Assembly (NCBI GenBank): GCA_014281115.1
Contig: JACONQ010000004.1
Span: 124,001-188,000 of the forward strand
Origin: Laburnicola sp. R22_1
Taxonomy: Eukaryota; Ascomycota; Dothideomycetes; Pleosporales; Didymosphaeriaceae
Length of the DNA: 64,000 nucleotides
Reading direction: 5' to 3'
The notes below the pieces were generated by a model. That model made no database searches, was not told the origin of the DNA, and worked only from the letters and a program-made list of their open reading frames with translations. Position 1 is the stretch's first letter. Every line of letters begins with the position of its first letter. A program made the position numbers and the translations under genes. Positions 35,618 through 46,613 of the stretch are shown one piece after another.

Positions 35618-37880
35618 TAACTAGTAATACTTATTTAAAAAAATAGTCTAACTTTAATATAATCTTATTTTTTTATTTCTTCTTTTAAGTTTATAAAGTC
35701 TTTATAAGTAAATATATCTTATTCTCTTTCTTTAGCTAAGGTGCTATTGTTATATGTTTAGTTTATATAGAAAGTAATTACTATTAAGTCTTTTTAAGAT
35801 TTTCTTAGAGTTATTTATATATTTTCTTTATATTTTCTACTATATTAATAGCTTTGTCTACCATAATTATTATAAAAATTATCTAATTAAAAAGATATAA
35901 ATATGTTTTATAGTTTATATAAAATAGTGTATATTTTATAGCTACTAAAATCTTATTATTATATATAAGTTATATAATAGGTAGTAATAAAATTTAGTTA
36001 CTCTTCTAGTTATTATAGTAGATATATAGGTATAATTCTATAGTTTAGTTTATATATTGTATTAATCTATCTATATATAGATAATAAGCTATTAATAGCT
36101 TTTATTTTATTCTAATAAGTACTATAAGTGTTATCTAGTAATTTAAGATAAAGAACTTATCTCTATTACTATTAATTATCTTTAGAATTCTATTATATCC
36201 ATTATATTAATTTATAATAAGGAATATAAGTTTCTTTACTATTATAGTTTTTATATAGAGTATTATTTTAATATATTTAGTTAGTTAATAGACTATTACT
36301 AATATAGTATTATATATAATTCCTATTACTAGGTTCTTAAATTTTAGTATTTCTATAATAAAGTCTATAGTAATATCTTTCTATAGCACTATTAGTATTA
36401 TAATAGTTTATATTTCTCTATACTTAAAATACGTAGTATACTTATTATATTAATAGTTTGCACACTTATAAATATATATTATTATTACTTTCATAATTTC
36501 CTTAAAGCTATAGATTTGCTAGATAAGTTCTATTATTTTCTTAATGCCTAGATATTAATATATAGGGTTATTATAGTATTATTAGATAATCTTGGTTTAT
36601 TATTTTTAGATACTTTTGTAGTAATAACTAGAAGTTAGTTAAGTTCTACTATTAGTTTAAGTAATTTATTTTAGTTCTATTATAGTATTATAGAGTATAT
36701 CTTTATCTCATTTTCTATAAGATTGCTTTATTACATAGGAGTATTAGCTTTTTTATTTTTCTTACCTAGAGTATACATAATTTTGAATTTGTACTATTTT
36801 AGTATTTTTGTCTATTAAACTTATTCTAGTATTAGTTCTTTTATTATTATAAAGTATATAAGGTTTTTATAATTAGTAAAGATTATAAAATCTAAATAAC
36901 TATATATATAGATTATTTAATACTTAAGTGTCTTTATAATTATATAATGTTCTTTATTATAGATATTATATTATATTTTAGTGTTATTAAACTTATGTAA
37001 ATAGTATATAATAAAGTGCTATTTTCTATGCTTCTTCTATTTTATATAGGCTCCTAGTATAAGGTTACTTATATCTATTTTAATTTATTATAGTATTCTA
37101 TTCTAAAAGTAAATAAAAACTAGTAGCTTAATATATACTATCTTTAACTATTAAAATACTCCATTATATTTATTTATTTTTATAATAGGCGTGGTCTTTC
37201 TAGTAAGATTTATTAAAGGTATTATAATCTTAGCGTATCCTTTAATAAAGTATTAGTTAGATTTATAAAATTCTAAGAATTGTTAAATATTCTTAGCTAT
37301 CTTTAGTTATAGCTAATTCTTAATGTATTTAATTTTATTAGGTGCCATACTAATTTCTATAGTACTAATAATATATTCTAGAAACTTAAGTTTCTATATA
37401 TAGAATTTGTATTTCTATAGCTTAATTTATAAGTACACTCTATTTAATACTCTTAGCACTATTTATATATATTTAATATAATCTAATTTATTTTTAAAGT
37501 ATATAAGGATAGTATTTCACACTCTTTTAATTACTAAGCATGGGGCTCTGCTTTTTTGTCATATTATTTGAGATGAAAGCCTTTGTCGTACTACCCTAGG
37601 TAGTTAATTTAACGCCACATATAAGAATATTATTTATATATATAATAGTAAATATATTTAAGCAGTTGCGTAGTTTATTATTAATAAGTGCCTAAAAGGT
37701 TACTAGAAAATTAGTAAGTCTGAAAGGTATAACTATATACTTACATAGTCTATAGCGTATTCTAAACGCTATTTTTTATTCTTTACCTTTTTTATTTATA
37801 TAAGATAGTATCTATTATATAAATCTATTACTATAAAGATTCTAGCTTTTAAAAGTTAGTCTTAAAGCTCTACAATTATT
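35618..37880 (-). pseudogene. Gypsy copy 2, part 2 (integrase to RT)
   Basis: This aligns along its length with gypsy copy 1 at about 20,990-23,235, more heavily RIP-mutated. It holds a family A retroposon at 37,515-37,618. It stops at about 37,880, where a Copia 3' LTR begins; the gypsy sequence continues at about 48,550. Confidence 0.8.
37515..37618 (-). repeat. Family A short retroposon, copy 3
   Basis: 104 bp, flanked by ATATAAGGATAGTA (37,501-37,514) and ATATAAGAATATTA (37,619-37,632), 12/14 identical. It has the short tail form ending GTGTGAAA on the - strand. The empty site is in gypsy copy 1 near 22,870. It sits about 20 bp from the position of copy 1 in the other gypsy copy, but with a different TSD, so it is an independent event. 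Confidence 0.8.
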
Positions 37881-37884
37881 AGAT

Positions 37885-38205
37885 ATACGAGTATTCTTAA
37901 TAAGATAAGATAGAAGTAGTCTAGTTAATTAATTAATTATATTGTGTCTATTAGAGAAGCTTAGCTATTGTAAGAAGTATCTATCTAGTGCTAAGACGCA
38001 CTAGTATTATTTAGAATAGTATAGGGGTAGTGCAAAATAGTAGTGCGCTAGCCTCTTTTAATTTTATAGTAAAAATATTATAATTTACACTAACTACTAG
38101 TGTGTAAAGACTATATAATTAGACACACCTACCCACTATAGTTTATAGTAAAATTATAGTAATTTATAGGGACTATCTATTTAATACACCCCCTTAGCTT
38201 AGAAT
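37885..38205 (-). repeat. Copia D putative 3' LTR
   Basis: On the - strand a purine tract AAGGGGG (about 38,200-38,206) is followed by TGTATTAAATAGATAGTCCC and a 300-bp block ending at the resumed gypsy sequence (about 37,885). The block follows the RNase H end of Copia D, as a 3' LTR should. A 5' partner was not confirmed. Confidence 0.55.
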
Positions 38206-40424
38206 TATTCTAAGCTAGACCTAATTCTTTACAACTATACTATAGCTTATAGTCTAAAAACTTCTATCTTATATTCTAATTTGTCTAGATTAATTTCTTA
38301 GTTAGTAATTCTTCTCCTAATATCTTTAAGTCTAAGTTAATTAATAAACTTAGTCTATTTGCTAGCTAGTAGAGCCTTTATAAGACTATCTACTACTCTT
38401 TCTTCTAATTATTAGTACTAGACTTTAATAGCTCTATATAATACTTCTTATTAAAGCTAATAATTCTATATATTAATGTGCTTAAGCTTTACTTATAACT
38501 TAGTAATTTCTTTAGTAATAAGTTAGATAGTTTATTAATTATCGCAATTAATAGTAATTATTAAGGGTAAGAGTTTAATCTTAAGTTTAAACATCTTTGT
38601 TGTATGGAGATTCTAACTAAGATTAAGTCCGCACTATACACAGAGAGAAGTAAAATAAAAGGCACTAAAATCTAGTACCTAGCATATAGTGGTAGTAACA
38701 CAATATACACAAAATAATAATAATTTTGTTGTTAACTTTCTTTATAGCAGCATTATTAATAGTAGTTAATAGATAGTCTACTAGTTGCTATTATAATTAT
38801 CGTTATTGTTATTGTAGCGAAAAATATTATTAAAGAAATTATTAATTACGTAACATAGTGGTTAGTTAAATAGTCGACCTTAATCTTAAGTTTAGTAATT
38901 AACTAAGCTATTAGAAAGAGAAACATCGCAGACCTTTTGGTATACGGTTTAACTAAGCTATAAAGAGTGCCTTCTTTATAACCTATAAGAGTGCTAGTAA
39001 CTTAGGTTTAGTTATTAAAGTAGTAATAGTGTCTTATTTATTTGCCTTCTAGACTATAAAACTACTAAATAGCTTAATAATATATTCTTATAAACTCTTT
39101 TTATTAAGGTTATTATCTATAAACAACGCGTTACTAGTAATCTTATAGGTGTCTACTTCTCTAAAGCATAACCCTAGTAATTAGGTAGAGAATAGGTATA
39201 GCAGTACGTAATTAGCGGCGTTATAATAGTTATTACTAGAGTTTAATAGAAAATATAATAGTTAGAAGCTTATAAAAGTAATATCTAAGCGCGTAGTTAC
39301 TATAGCGTATAGGATTAATTCTATCTTTTACTAGTATTAGTTAATTTCTGCCTTTATAACAAGTCTTTCTTAAGATAGTAGTTTAACTACTAATATTAGG
39401 GTTTTGTGTTTAAGGTTATGTTAGTTAATAAGGCGACTAATCTTATCTATATAAGACGCCTATAATAGCTAGAGTTATCTACTTATATAGTCTCTAATAA
39501 TTTTAATTCCTAGAAACTACTAAAGATTATTATCTCTAGGAAGAGTAAACTTTATACTTAGTTTTTATTACTACATTAGTAGGATACTTCTAATTCCTTA
39601 AGTAGGCGATAATAAGATTGTCTATATAAAAGAAAATAATAATACTATTTATAATTATATAGCAAGGTTTATATAGAACTATAGTAAAATAGTTAGGTTG
39701 CTAAACATCTTCTTTAGCCTATTTTTTTAGTTTAAGCTTAAAGTAAGTTAAGATGGAAGGTTATTATATACTACTATGCACGGCACCTAATTCTAATTAA
39801 AGACTAACCTTAAACATCTAGCAATACGATAATAGTTTAAACTTACTTACACTCTCTAATACCTATAAGCTTCTAGTCCTAACGTAAGATTTACTTATAG
39901 CGTATATAACATACCTAGATTATTACTACTACTATTATTAGTTATCTACGCTTATGCGCTAGATAAGCTAACTTAATAGTAATAATAGTAAAGATAGTTA
40001 GAAGGATCTTGCAGATCTATGCAACACTTTTACTACTATATAGTTTATTAATAAATATCTTACTATTCTCCTTTTATATTCTCTACTAGATTTTATTACT
40101 AATAAGAAGTAATTATATCTACTAGAGCAGAAATTTAATCTTATAGTCCTTCGCGAACTAGATAAGCTACTAACCTAACTATTATACTAGGACTGCCTTA
40201 TAGATAGTTAAGTATACTTGCCTCTTACACTAGATAAGTATCTAAATAGAATATAACTCTAGTATAGTTACTTTAACAACCGCTTTAATAGTAATAGCGT
40301 ATATTTTTAGTATATACTTTTTAGTAATAATAAGTATTTCTTTAGAAATAATATTAATGCCTAAAAGGATAGTAGGGCGTAGAGAAATAGTAGAAGATTT
40401 GTTAAGGATAATCTTAATAACGTA
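38206..40424 (-). pseudogene. Copia D reverse transcriptase and RNase H remnant
   Basis: Read on the - strand. The RT block PCYIIINSIIIFFYIDNLI lies near 39.65 kb (the Copia YVDD box degraded). Next come an RT/RNase H connection (LDITFI, then NAANYVLLYLFST, near 39.2 kb) and the RNase H end (ITINCDN, then RVVDSLIKALLASK, near 38.55-38.35 kb). It is split by family B at 38,590-38,879 and, on its 5' side, by the transposon at 40,425. Stops are dense. Confidence 0.75.
38590..38879 (-). repeat. Family B retroposon, short form with exact 15-bp TSD
   Basis: 290 bp, flanked by TTAATCTTAAGTTTA at 38,575-38,589 and 38,880-38,894, identical. On the - strand it starts GGTCGACTATTTAACTAACC, 5'-truncated relative to the copies at 12,670 and 15,510. 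It ends TACAACAAAGATGTT. Removing it restores the Copia RNase H sequence. Confidence 0.9.
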
Positions 40425-42278
40425 GTTCACTAGTAAGTAACCCACACTAGTAAGCGCACCATCTTTACTAAGACCCCACTATTACTAACAATACTATTAT
40501 AATACAATCACCTACTATGTCTTCTAAGCTATCTAATAAAGCTTGGTTACTTATTGCTATTAGAGCTATTAAACAAGACCTAAATCTTACAGAGCGAGCA
40601 GTAGCAGGGCTATATAACGTTAATCACAGAACGCTTAATTAAAGACGTAATAGAACAACTGCAAAACGTAATAACCTACCTAAATTAAAGAATTTTACTC
40701 TCCTTAAGGAGCAGGCGCTTGTTAATTGTATAATTAAGCTAGACACGCGTGGATTCCCTCCTATAAAGCTTATAATACGCACAATGGCCGATTCACTACG
40801 TTTATAGAGAGGAAAGCCACCTATTAGTATTAACTAGATAGATAGGTTTATTAAGCACAGACGTGAAGTTAAAACGCGTTAGTCTTAGTTATATAATAAC
40901 TAAAAGGCATAATAGAAAGATCCTAAGATTATAAACGCGTAGTTTAAGCTTATAGAGAGTATTAAAGTTAAATACGACATTATGAATAAGGACACCTATA
41001 ACTTTAATAAATTAGGCTTCCTAATAGGGGTTATATAGTCTTAGCTTATAGTTATAGTATTAGAGAGGCGTGCGAAACCTAAATTAATATAGCTAGACAA
41101 TCGCTAGTAGATTATAGTAATCTAGGGTATCTGCGCTGCTAGATAGGCAATCCCTCCCTTTATTATCTATGCTGGCAAGCGTTATATCTCCACCTGATAC
41201 GAAGACGCGTTAATTTCTAGCAATTGGGTAATTGCTGTTAGCGAGAATGGCTAGACAGATAATAAGCTTAGTATTGCGTGGTTAAAACACTTTAACGCGC
41301 ATACAAAGGGACACGCTAATAAAACCTATTAGCTACTAGTTATTAATAGCTATAAGAGCTATAACTTAATTAAGTTCTAGAATTACTACAAGGAACATAA
41401 GATTATTACTTTCTATATACTGCCATATTTGTCACACCTGCTATAGCTATTAGATATAGACTATTTTTCCCCGCTAAAGAAGGCATATAGTGTTAAGATC
41501 TTAGACTTAACGCGTTGGCTAATAACCTATATTATAAAGATTAAGTTCCTCCCAGCCTTTAAAACTGCGTTTTTGAAGGTTTTCTCTGTAGAGATAATTA
41601 AGAGTGGTTTTCGCGATGCTGGGCTAGTCCTATTAAATCCAGAGGAGGTGTTGTAGCACCTTAATATCTGTATCTATATACCTAGTCTGCCTATTAAATA
41701 GCCTACTACCTAGGAGTCTAAAACACTAAGTAACCTACGCGAATTTAAGGCGTAATTAACACTAGTTTGTAAGAGAATTAGAGATCACTTTAATTTATTA
41801 CTAACTTTAACTATATAGGTACTTAAGAAGCTTAAAAAAGGCGCTCTAAGTGTAATGTATAGTTAGGTACTAGTGTTAGATAAAATTATAGGCCTTCGCA
41901 AGATAATTAAGGAGACTACAAGGCGAAAATCGCGTAAAAGGAGGTATATCTAGTATTAGGGATTACTTATAGTAGCAGAGGAATCTTAGCTAGCCACTCC
42001 TAAGAACGCTAGTAGACAGAAGAAGGGTAAATAGTTATTAGGTACTAGTTGCGCTGCAATAGGGCCATTAACTTAACAGCGTTGTGGCATTTATAGGCAA
42101 CCTAGACATAATGCGCAAACCTACTAGGGAGTTAAAGAGGAAGAATCTAAATTAGATGCATTAACTTAGTATATATTTTTAAGTAGTGTTGCGACGCAGT
42201 CTAATAATGAATAAAAGGGTAAGGTGGGGTCTTGGCAAAGGTGGCGTGCTTACTAGTGTAGGTTACTCGCTAGTAAAC
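40425..42278 (+). mobile_element. Second Fot1/pogo-like DNA transposon (1,854 bp)
   Basis: TA duplications lie at 40,423-40,424 and 42,279-42,280. Terminal inverted repeats of about 50 bp begin GTTCACTAGTAAGTAACC (left) and GTTTACTAGCGAGTAACC (right, inverted), and both then contain CACTAGTAAGC. Its sequence differs from the element at 33,021, so it is another family. It is inserted in Copia D. Confidence 0.85.
40518..42212 (+). pseudogene. RIP-broken Fot/Tan1-type (DDE_1) transposase
   Basis: From ATG at 40,518 (MSSKLSNKAWLLIAIRAIKQ) a frame with many TAA/TAG reads through a DNA-binding N-terminal half (KLDTRGFPPIKLIIRTMAD). It continues through the catalytic region (FNKLGFLIGVI; PPFIIYAGK; SNWVIAVSENG; TYxLLVINSYKS, where the expected Asp is Asn) to the SHLLQLLDIDYFSPLKKAY motif. 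The change of the second catalytic Asp to Asn would inactivate it even without the stops, which mostly replace Gln or Trp codons. Confidence 0.8.
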
Positions 42279-42280
42279 TA

Positions 42281-42920
42281 TATTATAGTAATAGAGTAAT
42301 AGTATATTTAGTACGTATTACTATTATTCTACTACTTATAAAAATATACCTATTAATATATTAACTTATATAATTTGTAATAATCTAAATAGCAGTTTGC
42401 AACTTAGAATAGCAGTTTATAACTTAGAATAGTAGAGGAGAAATAGCTTATAGTATAGCTATGCTAAAGTCTTATCTCTCCTAAAGTTCTAAGTAGCCTC
42501 TTTGTAAAAAATTTGCTTATAGAAGCAGCTCTATACTAAGACTACTAAGCTTGCTTAGTGGTTAAAACGCGCTTTTTTTTATTATTACCTTTTTACGCCT
42601 TTTTTAATTACTAAGTAGGGGGCTCTACTTTTTTTATTATATTATTTAAGATAAAAGCCTTTATTATCCTACCCCTAGGTAGATAAAATAACGCTATATA
42701 GTAAAACTAAAATTCTTAAAAGTACTAGTAAAATCTCTCTACTATAGTAGTAGTAAGATTTAAAAACTATATAGTGCCTTATACAACTATAAAATAGTGC
42801 CTAATTAGGTATAACCTTAGAGCATTCTTATATAGAGTTCTCTATTTAGTTTTGCGTAGACAAAGACGTTAGTAATATTATATTAGCTAAGTTCTAAGTT
42901 ATACTAAGCCGCTATAAATA
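42281..42920 (-). pseudogene. Copia D RT N-terminal fragment with family A copy
   Basis: On the - strand, 42,920-42,700 reads TNVFVYAKLNREIYIRMLQG, typical of the start of Copia RT. A family A copy follows at about 42,571-42,697. The rest (42,281-42,570) is not recognised. The fragment links the integrase part at 46.6-48.5 kb with the RT part below 40,424. Confidence 0.65.
42571..42697 (-). repeat. Family A short retroposon, copy 4
   Basis: It matches the consensus end to end (CCTACCCCTAGGTAG, hairpin region AAGTAG-GGGGCT-CTACTT, ACGCC then TTACC and a T-run). Strongly RIP-mutated. A clear TSD was not recognised, so the ends are approximate. Confidence 0.65.
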
Positions 42921-43214
42921 GAAATAGTGTTAAATAGGCTCTACAGCTAGCTATATAGATATTAATATCTAATACTCTATACTAGCAAGTATAGAGGATG
43001 TATAGGATAGTTATATAAAAAAAGAAAATAATATAATAGAACTAACTTAGTATTAATTACTTATCTTTAGAAAGAGTATAAATAGAAAGAAGAAGATTCT
43101 ACAACGTATAGACTACGGCGCATAGGCATTATATAATCTCTATATAATGCTATTATATAGTAATATTAAAATCTTAACTCTTTTAGGTGTTCTTGCCTAT
43201 ATAGTGTACAGACA
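42921..43214 (-). repeat. Copia C 3' LTR, truncated
   Basis: The - strand begins TGTCTGTACACTATATAGGC at 43,214 and follows the LTR at 46,613 for about 290 bp, then stops at about 42,921, short of the subrepeat part. It is taken as the truncated 3' LTR of the element whose 5' LTR is at 46,016-46,613. Confidence 0.6.
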
Positions 43215-46015
43215 CTAGCAACTTTTTATTTTAAGGTTGCTATTAGTAGTTTTCTTTTTCTCTGCACAAACTATCTGCTTAGTAATATTTACTCTATCTA
43301 TTTATTATTTCTCTATCTATACACCTCCTACTCTAGCTAGTCTATTCTAGTTAGTAGAAAGATTCTATTAAGTAACTATTTATTATATTTTATTGCTATT
43401 TATTAAAGGCGCAATTAGGCTTATTAGTAGTAGAGTAATAGTCTAGCTAATAGTAGTTAAGAGTAAGATTGCGTAGTTAATAATAAGATTATAGTAATAA
43501 TATATTATTTATATAAAGTTCTTTTACTTAGTTTATTTCTTATATAATACGTAGACCTATTTATCTCATCTATTTAAGTAGCGATATTAGGCAATTGTGC
43601 AATATTAGATAAGGGGAAGACAAACGCTAGTAAGGGGTAGAAATTAAGACTCTAGACAGAAGGGAGAGGTATATAAGGTAGGCTTTCCTCTCTTTATTCT
43701 TCTCTCTCTTATTCTTTACTTTAAATATCTCTCTCTATATATCCCTTCTCCCTAGCTCTTTTCTCTTTTATTTCTTTGTTAAGCTAATTCCCTATTTTGT
43801 ACAGTGTTAAACTATGCCTCTTATTATGTAATATCTTATCTTTATATAGGGATTCTCTCGTACGTATACCTGTAGCTATGCTTTGCCAATAGTAGAAATC
43901 CTTACTATACCTATATCCACAATTTACCTTAGTATATTATATAGTATTAATCTTTAAGATAAACTATTCTGCACACTTCTCTAGCTCTATTTTATAGATG
44001 TGTTCGCTAGTTATATAGTAAAGATAGGCAATAGTAGTTAGGTAGGACACTTAATTATTGCTATTCTTATTATTTTTACTCTACTCCTCTTCTTTGTGCA
44101 AAGTAGGTTCCTTATTATTATACTCTTCTATGTCCTAAATATAGGACTAAATAATTTTGTACAAAGGCGTTTTATTATTATGCTTTTATAAAAGGTAACA
44201 TACTACCTTATTACGTAGATACACTTATTATATAGATAGTTAAAAGACTAACAACCTTCCTTATAGTATATAAAATAATTATTTAGTCTTATATAAATAT
44301 TATTAAATTAGGATCTAAACTGCAATAATAATAGTACAAATTATCTATAAAATCCTTATTTACAAGGGCCTAGTAATCTCTTTTTTATATAGGAAAGTTA
44401 TTTTTGCAATTAGTATAGTATATATTAGCCTCTTTTAGATACTAATTAGATTAGCAATTAATTGCAACTTAGATTAACATATTAAATATCTTTGTCGTGT
44501 GGAGATTCTAACCAAGGCTTAGATTAACATATAAAAATTAGTAAATAGAGTTTTTTAAGTAGGCTTAGAGATAAATATAGCCTACTTTAGCTCTAGGTGT
44601 CTATAGTATACTTATATAATAGTAGTATAGAGAGGAATTTCCCTAGTAAAGTCTGCACTTACTACTCTCTATATAAGGATAAGCCTATTAATTATTGCCT
44701 CTAGAACTTTATATAGACTTTTATTAAGATTGTTACGCTAGTATTATATAAAAGTTATTATAGTCTAGTTTATCTAATACTAGTTATAGTTAATAATAGT
44801 ATTAAAGTAACTATTAAGTGCTTTATATAAGCACTTTTATAATTATTTAAAATAGATAGTATAGAGATAATACTATACCGCATAGCTAGTAAGAATATCT
44901 AGAAAGATATCTAGGTATTAATCCTTAGTAATATCTAGGCGTCTATATAGATCTATAAAGATTCTAGTCTTATTTACTAAAATATTATATAGAATTCTAG
45001 TATAGTTATTATCCTTATTCTATACCTTTTAAAATTAGATTATTTTGTTAGCTAAAATTCTCTAAGAAGGTAGGTTGTGCTTAGGCAGAAACTTATATAG
45101 GTTAGATTATAGCATAGGCTTAGTCTATATAGATTAGTATAGTACCTATAATTTACGTTTAACTAGTAGTAGTTCTATTCTATATAGTGTTTAATAATCG
45201 CAAGTAGGTAGATAGAATAGTAGTTAGGTACTATATATAAAGAGTAGTAGTTTATTTAGTTATTTATATAAATAAGATTATTCTTAGTACTTATACAAAG
45301 GTTTCTTTTAAAATATCTATAGGGACCTGCAGCTATATAGATGCCTATAGTAGCAGCGGCTTACTTTATTTAGATTTATATAATAGCCTAACTAGCTTAG
45401 GTATCTTTAAGATTAGCTTTAGTATTTATATATAAGGAGTTAAGTAAGCTAATAAAGGTAGTAATATATAAGTAATATCTGCATTACCTTAGGCTACTTT
45501 ATATAGTTTACTAGCACTTATAGCTCTAGTATCTATTTTTAGTGTAATATCCTTTTTTCCTAGGACTATATTAAGCTCTCTCCTAAACACATAGTTTAAC
45601 TTTAAAAAGTAGTATTCTTCTTATTCTTTAAAGTCTCTCTAAAATAATTCTAAGAAAGCTATCCCTTTTAGTATAATATATAATAATTAGTAATAGTGTA
45701 TATTACGTATGCTTGTATTTTTAATAGAGAGGGATTATCTACTAGATTAATTTTATTCTTCTAGTACTTAGATTGTATTTCCTTACGTAGTGTTGCCTTT
45801 AATATTCCTATTCTTTTAGTATACTTATTATATAGTCTAGTATATTTAGGCATATTAGTATTATCTTATAAGATAAAGGTAGTAAAGGTGGGGACTTTAT
45901 GCAAAGCAGTAGTAGGGGTAGTTATTATATAACTAGTTTGTTTAATAAGTTAGTTATATAAAAGGTTACGCTTTATTAGGGTTTATTATTATCTAACTAT
46001 ATATTTATATAGGTA
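43215..46015 (-). pseudogene. Copia C leader and gag remnant, internally deleted
   Basis: 46,015-43,830 aligns with Copia B leader and gag (33,018-30,870). Below about 43,830 the two diverge and no pol region is present, so Copia C lost its interior. A 35-bp family B stub sits in gag at 44,483-44,517. Stops throughout. Confidence 0.7.
44483..44517 (-). repeat. Family B 3'-end stub (35 bp) with exact 15-bp TSD
   Basis: CTTAGATTAACATAT occurs at 44,468-44,482 and again at 44,518-44,532. Between them lies only the last 35 bp of family B: on the - strand CCTTGGTTAGAATCTCCACA followed by CGACAAAGATATTTA. The Copia B gag near 31,511-31,520 has the same flanking sequence without the insertion. Confidence 0.9.
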
Positions 46016-46613
46016 CTAGTAGTGTGCTTAGTGCACTATCTTCTTTTAAATCTTATATAGTAGTAATATCTACTTACTAACTTAATAAAAGAGTTAATCT
46101 ACTATTCCTATAGATAAGAATAGGTTTTATATATCTAATATAATCGCTTTCTTTATTTTATATAGTAGTAATGGTTACTTACTAACTCTATAAAGATTTA
46201 ATCTGCTATCCTCTTGTGTATAAAGGATAAAGTATAATAAAATAAATTATATAGCTAATAATAACTTGTATAATCTATCTTTACTCTTGCTAATTTATAG
46301 TTAAAAATTAGTTAACTACTAATTAGTGTTAAATAGGCTTTATAGCTAGCTATATAGATATTAATATCTAATACTTTATACTAGCAAGTGTAGAAGGTGT
46401 GTAAAATAATTATATAAAGAAAGGAAATAATATAATAAAACTAACTTAGTACTAATTACTTATCTCTAGAGAGAGTGTAGATAGAAAGGAGAAGATCCTA
46501 CAACGCATAGGCTGCGGCGCACAGGCATTATATACTTCCTATATAATGCTATTGTGTAGCAATATTAAAACCTTAACCCCCTTAGGTGCCCTTGCCTATA
46601 CAGTGTACAGACA
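46016..46613 (-). repeat. Copia C 5' LTR
   Basis: The - strand starts TGTCTGTACACTGTATAGGC at 46,613 and ends near TAAGCACAC at about 46,022. It has two of the subrepeats found in the Copia B LTR (near 46,058 and 46,159). Its junction with the leader carries the uninterrupted target of the Fot1/pogo-like element. Confidence 0.75.

Noticed and set aside
40242..40445. 67-codon - strand frame
   Set aside because: It straddles the boundary of the Fot-type transposon and lies in Copia remnants; it is a leftover open stretch, not a gene.
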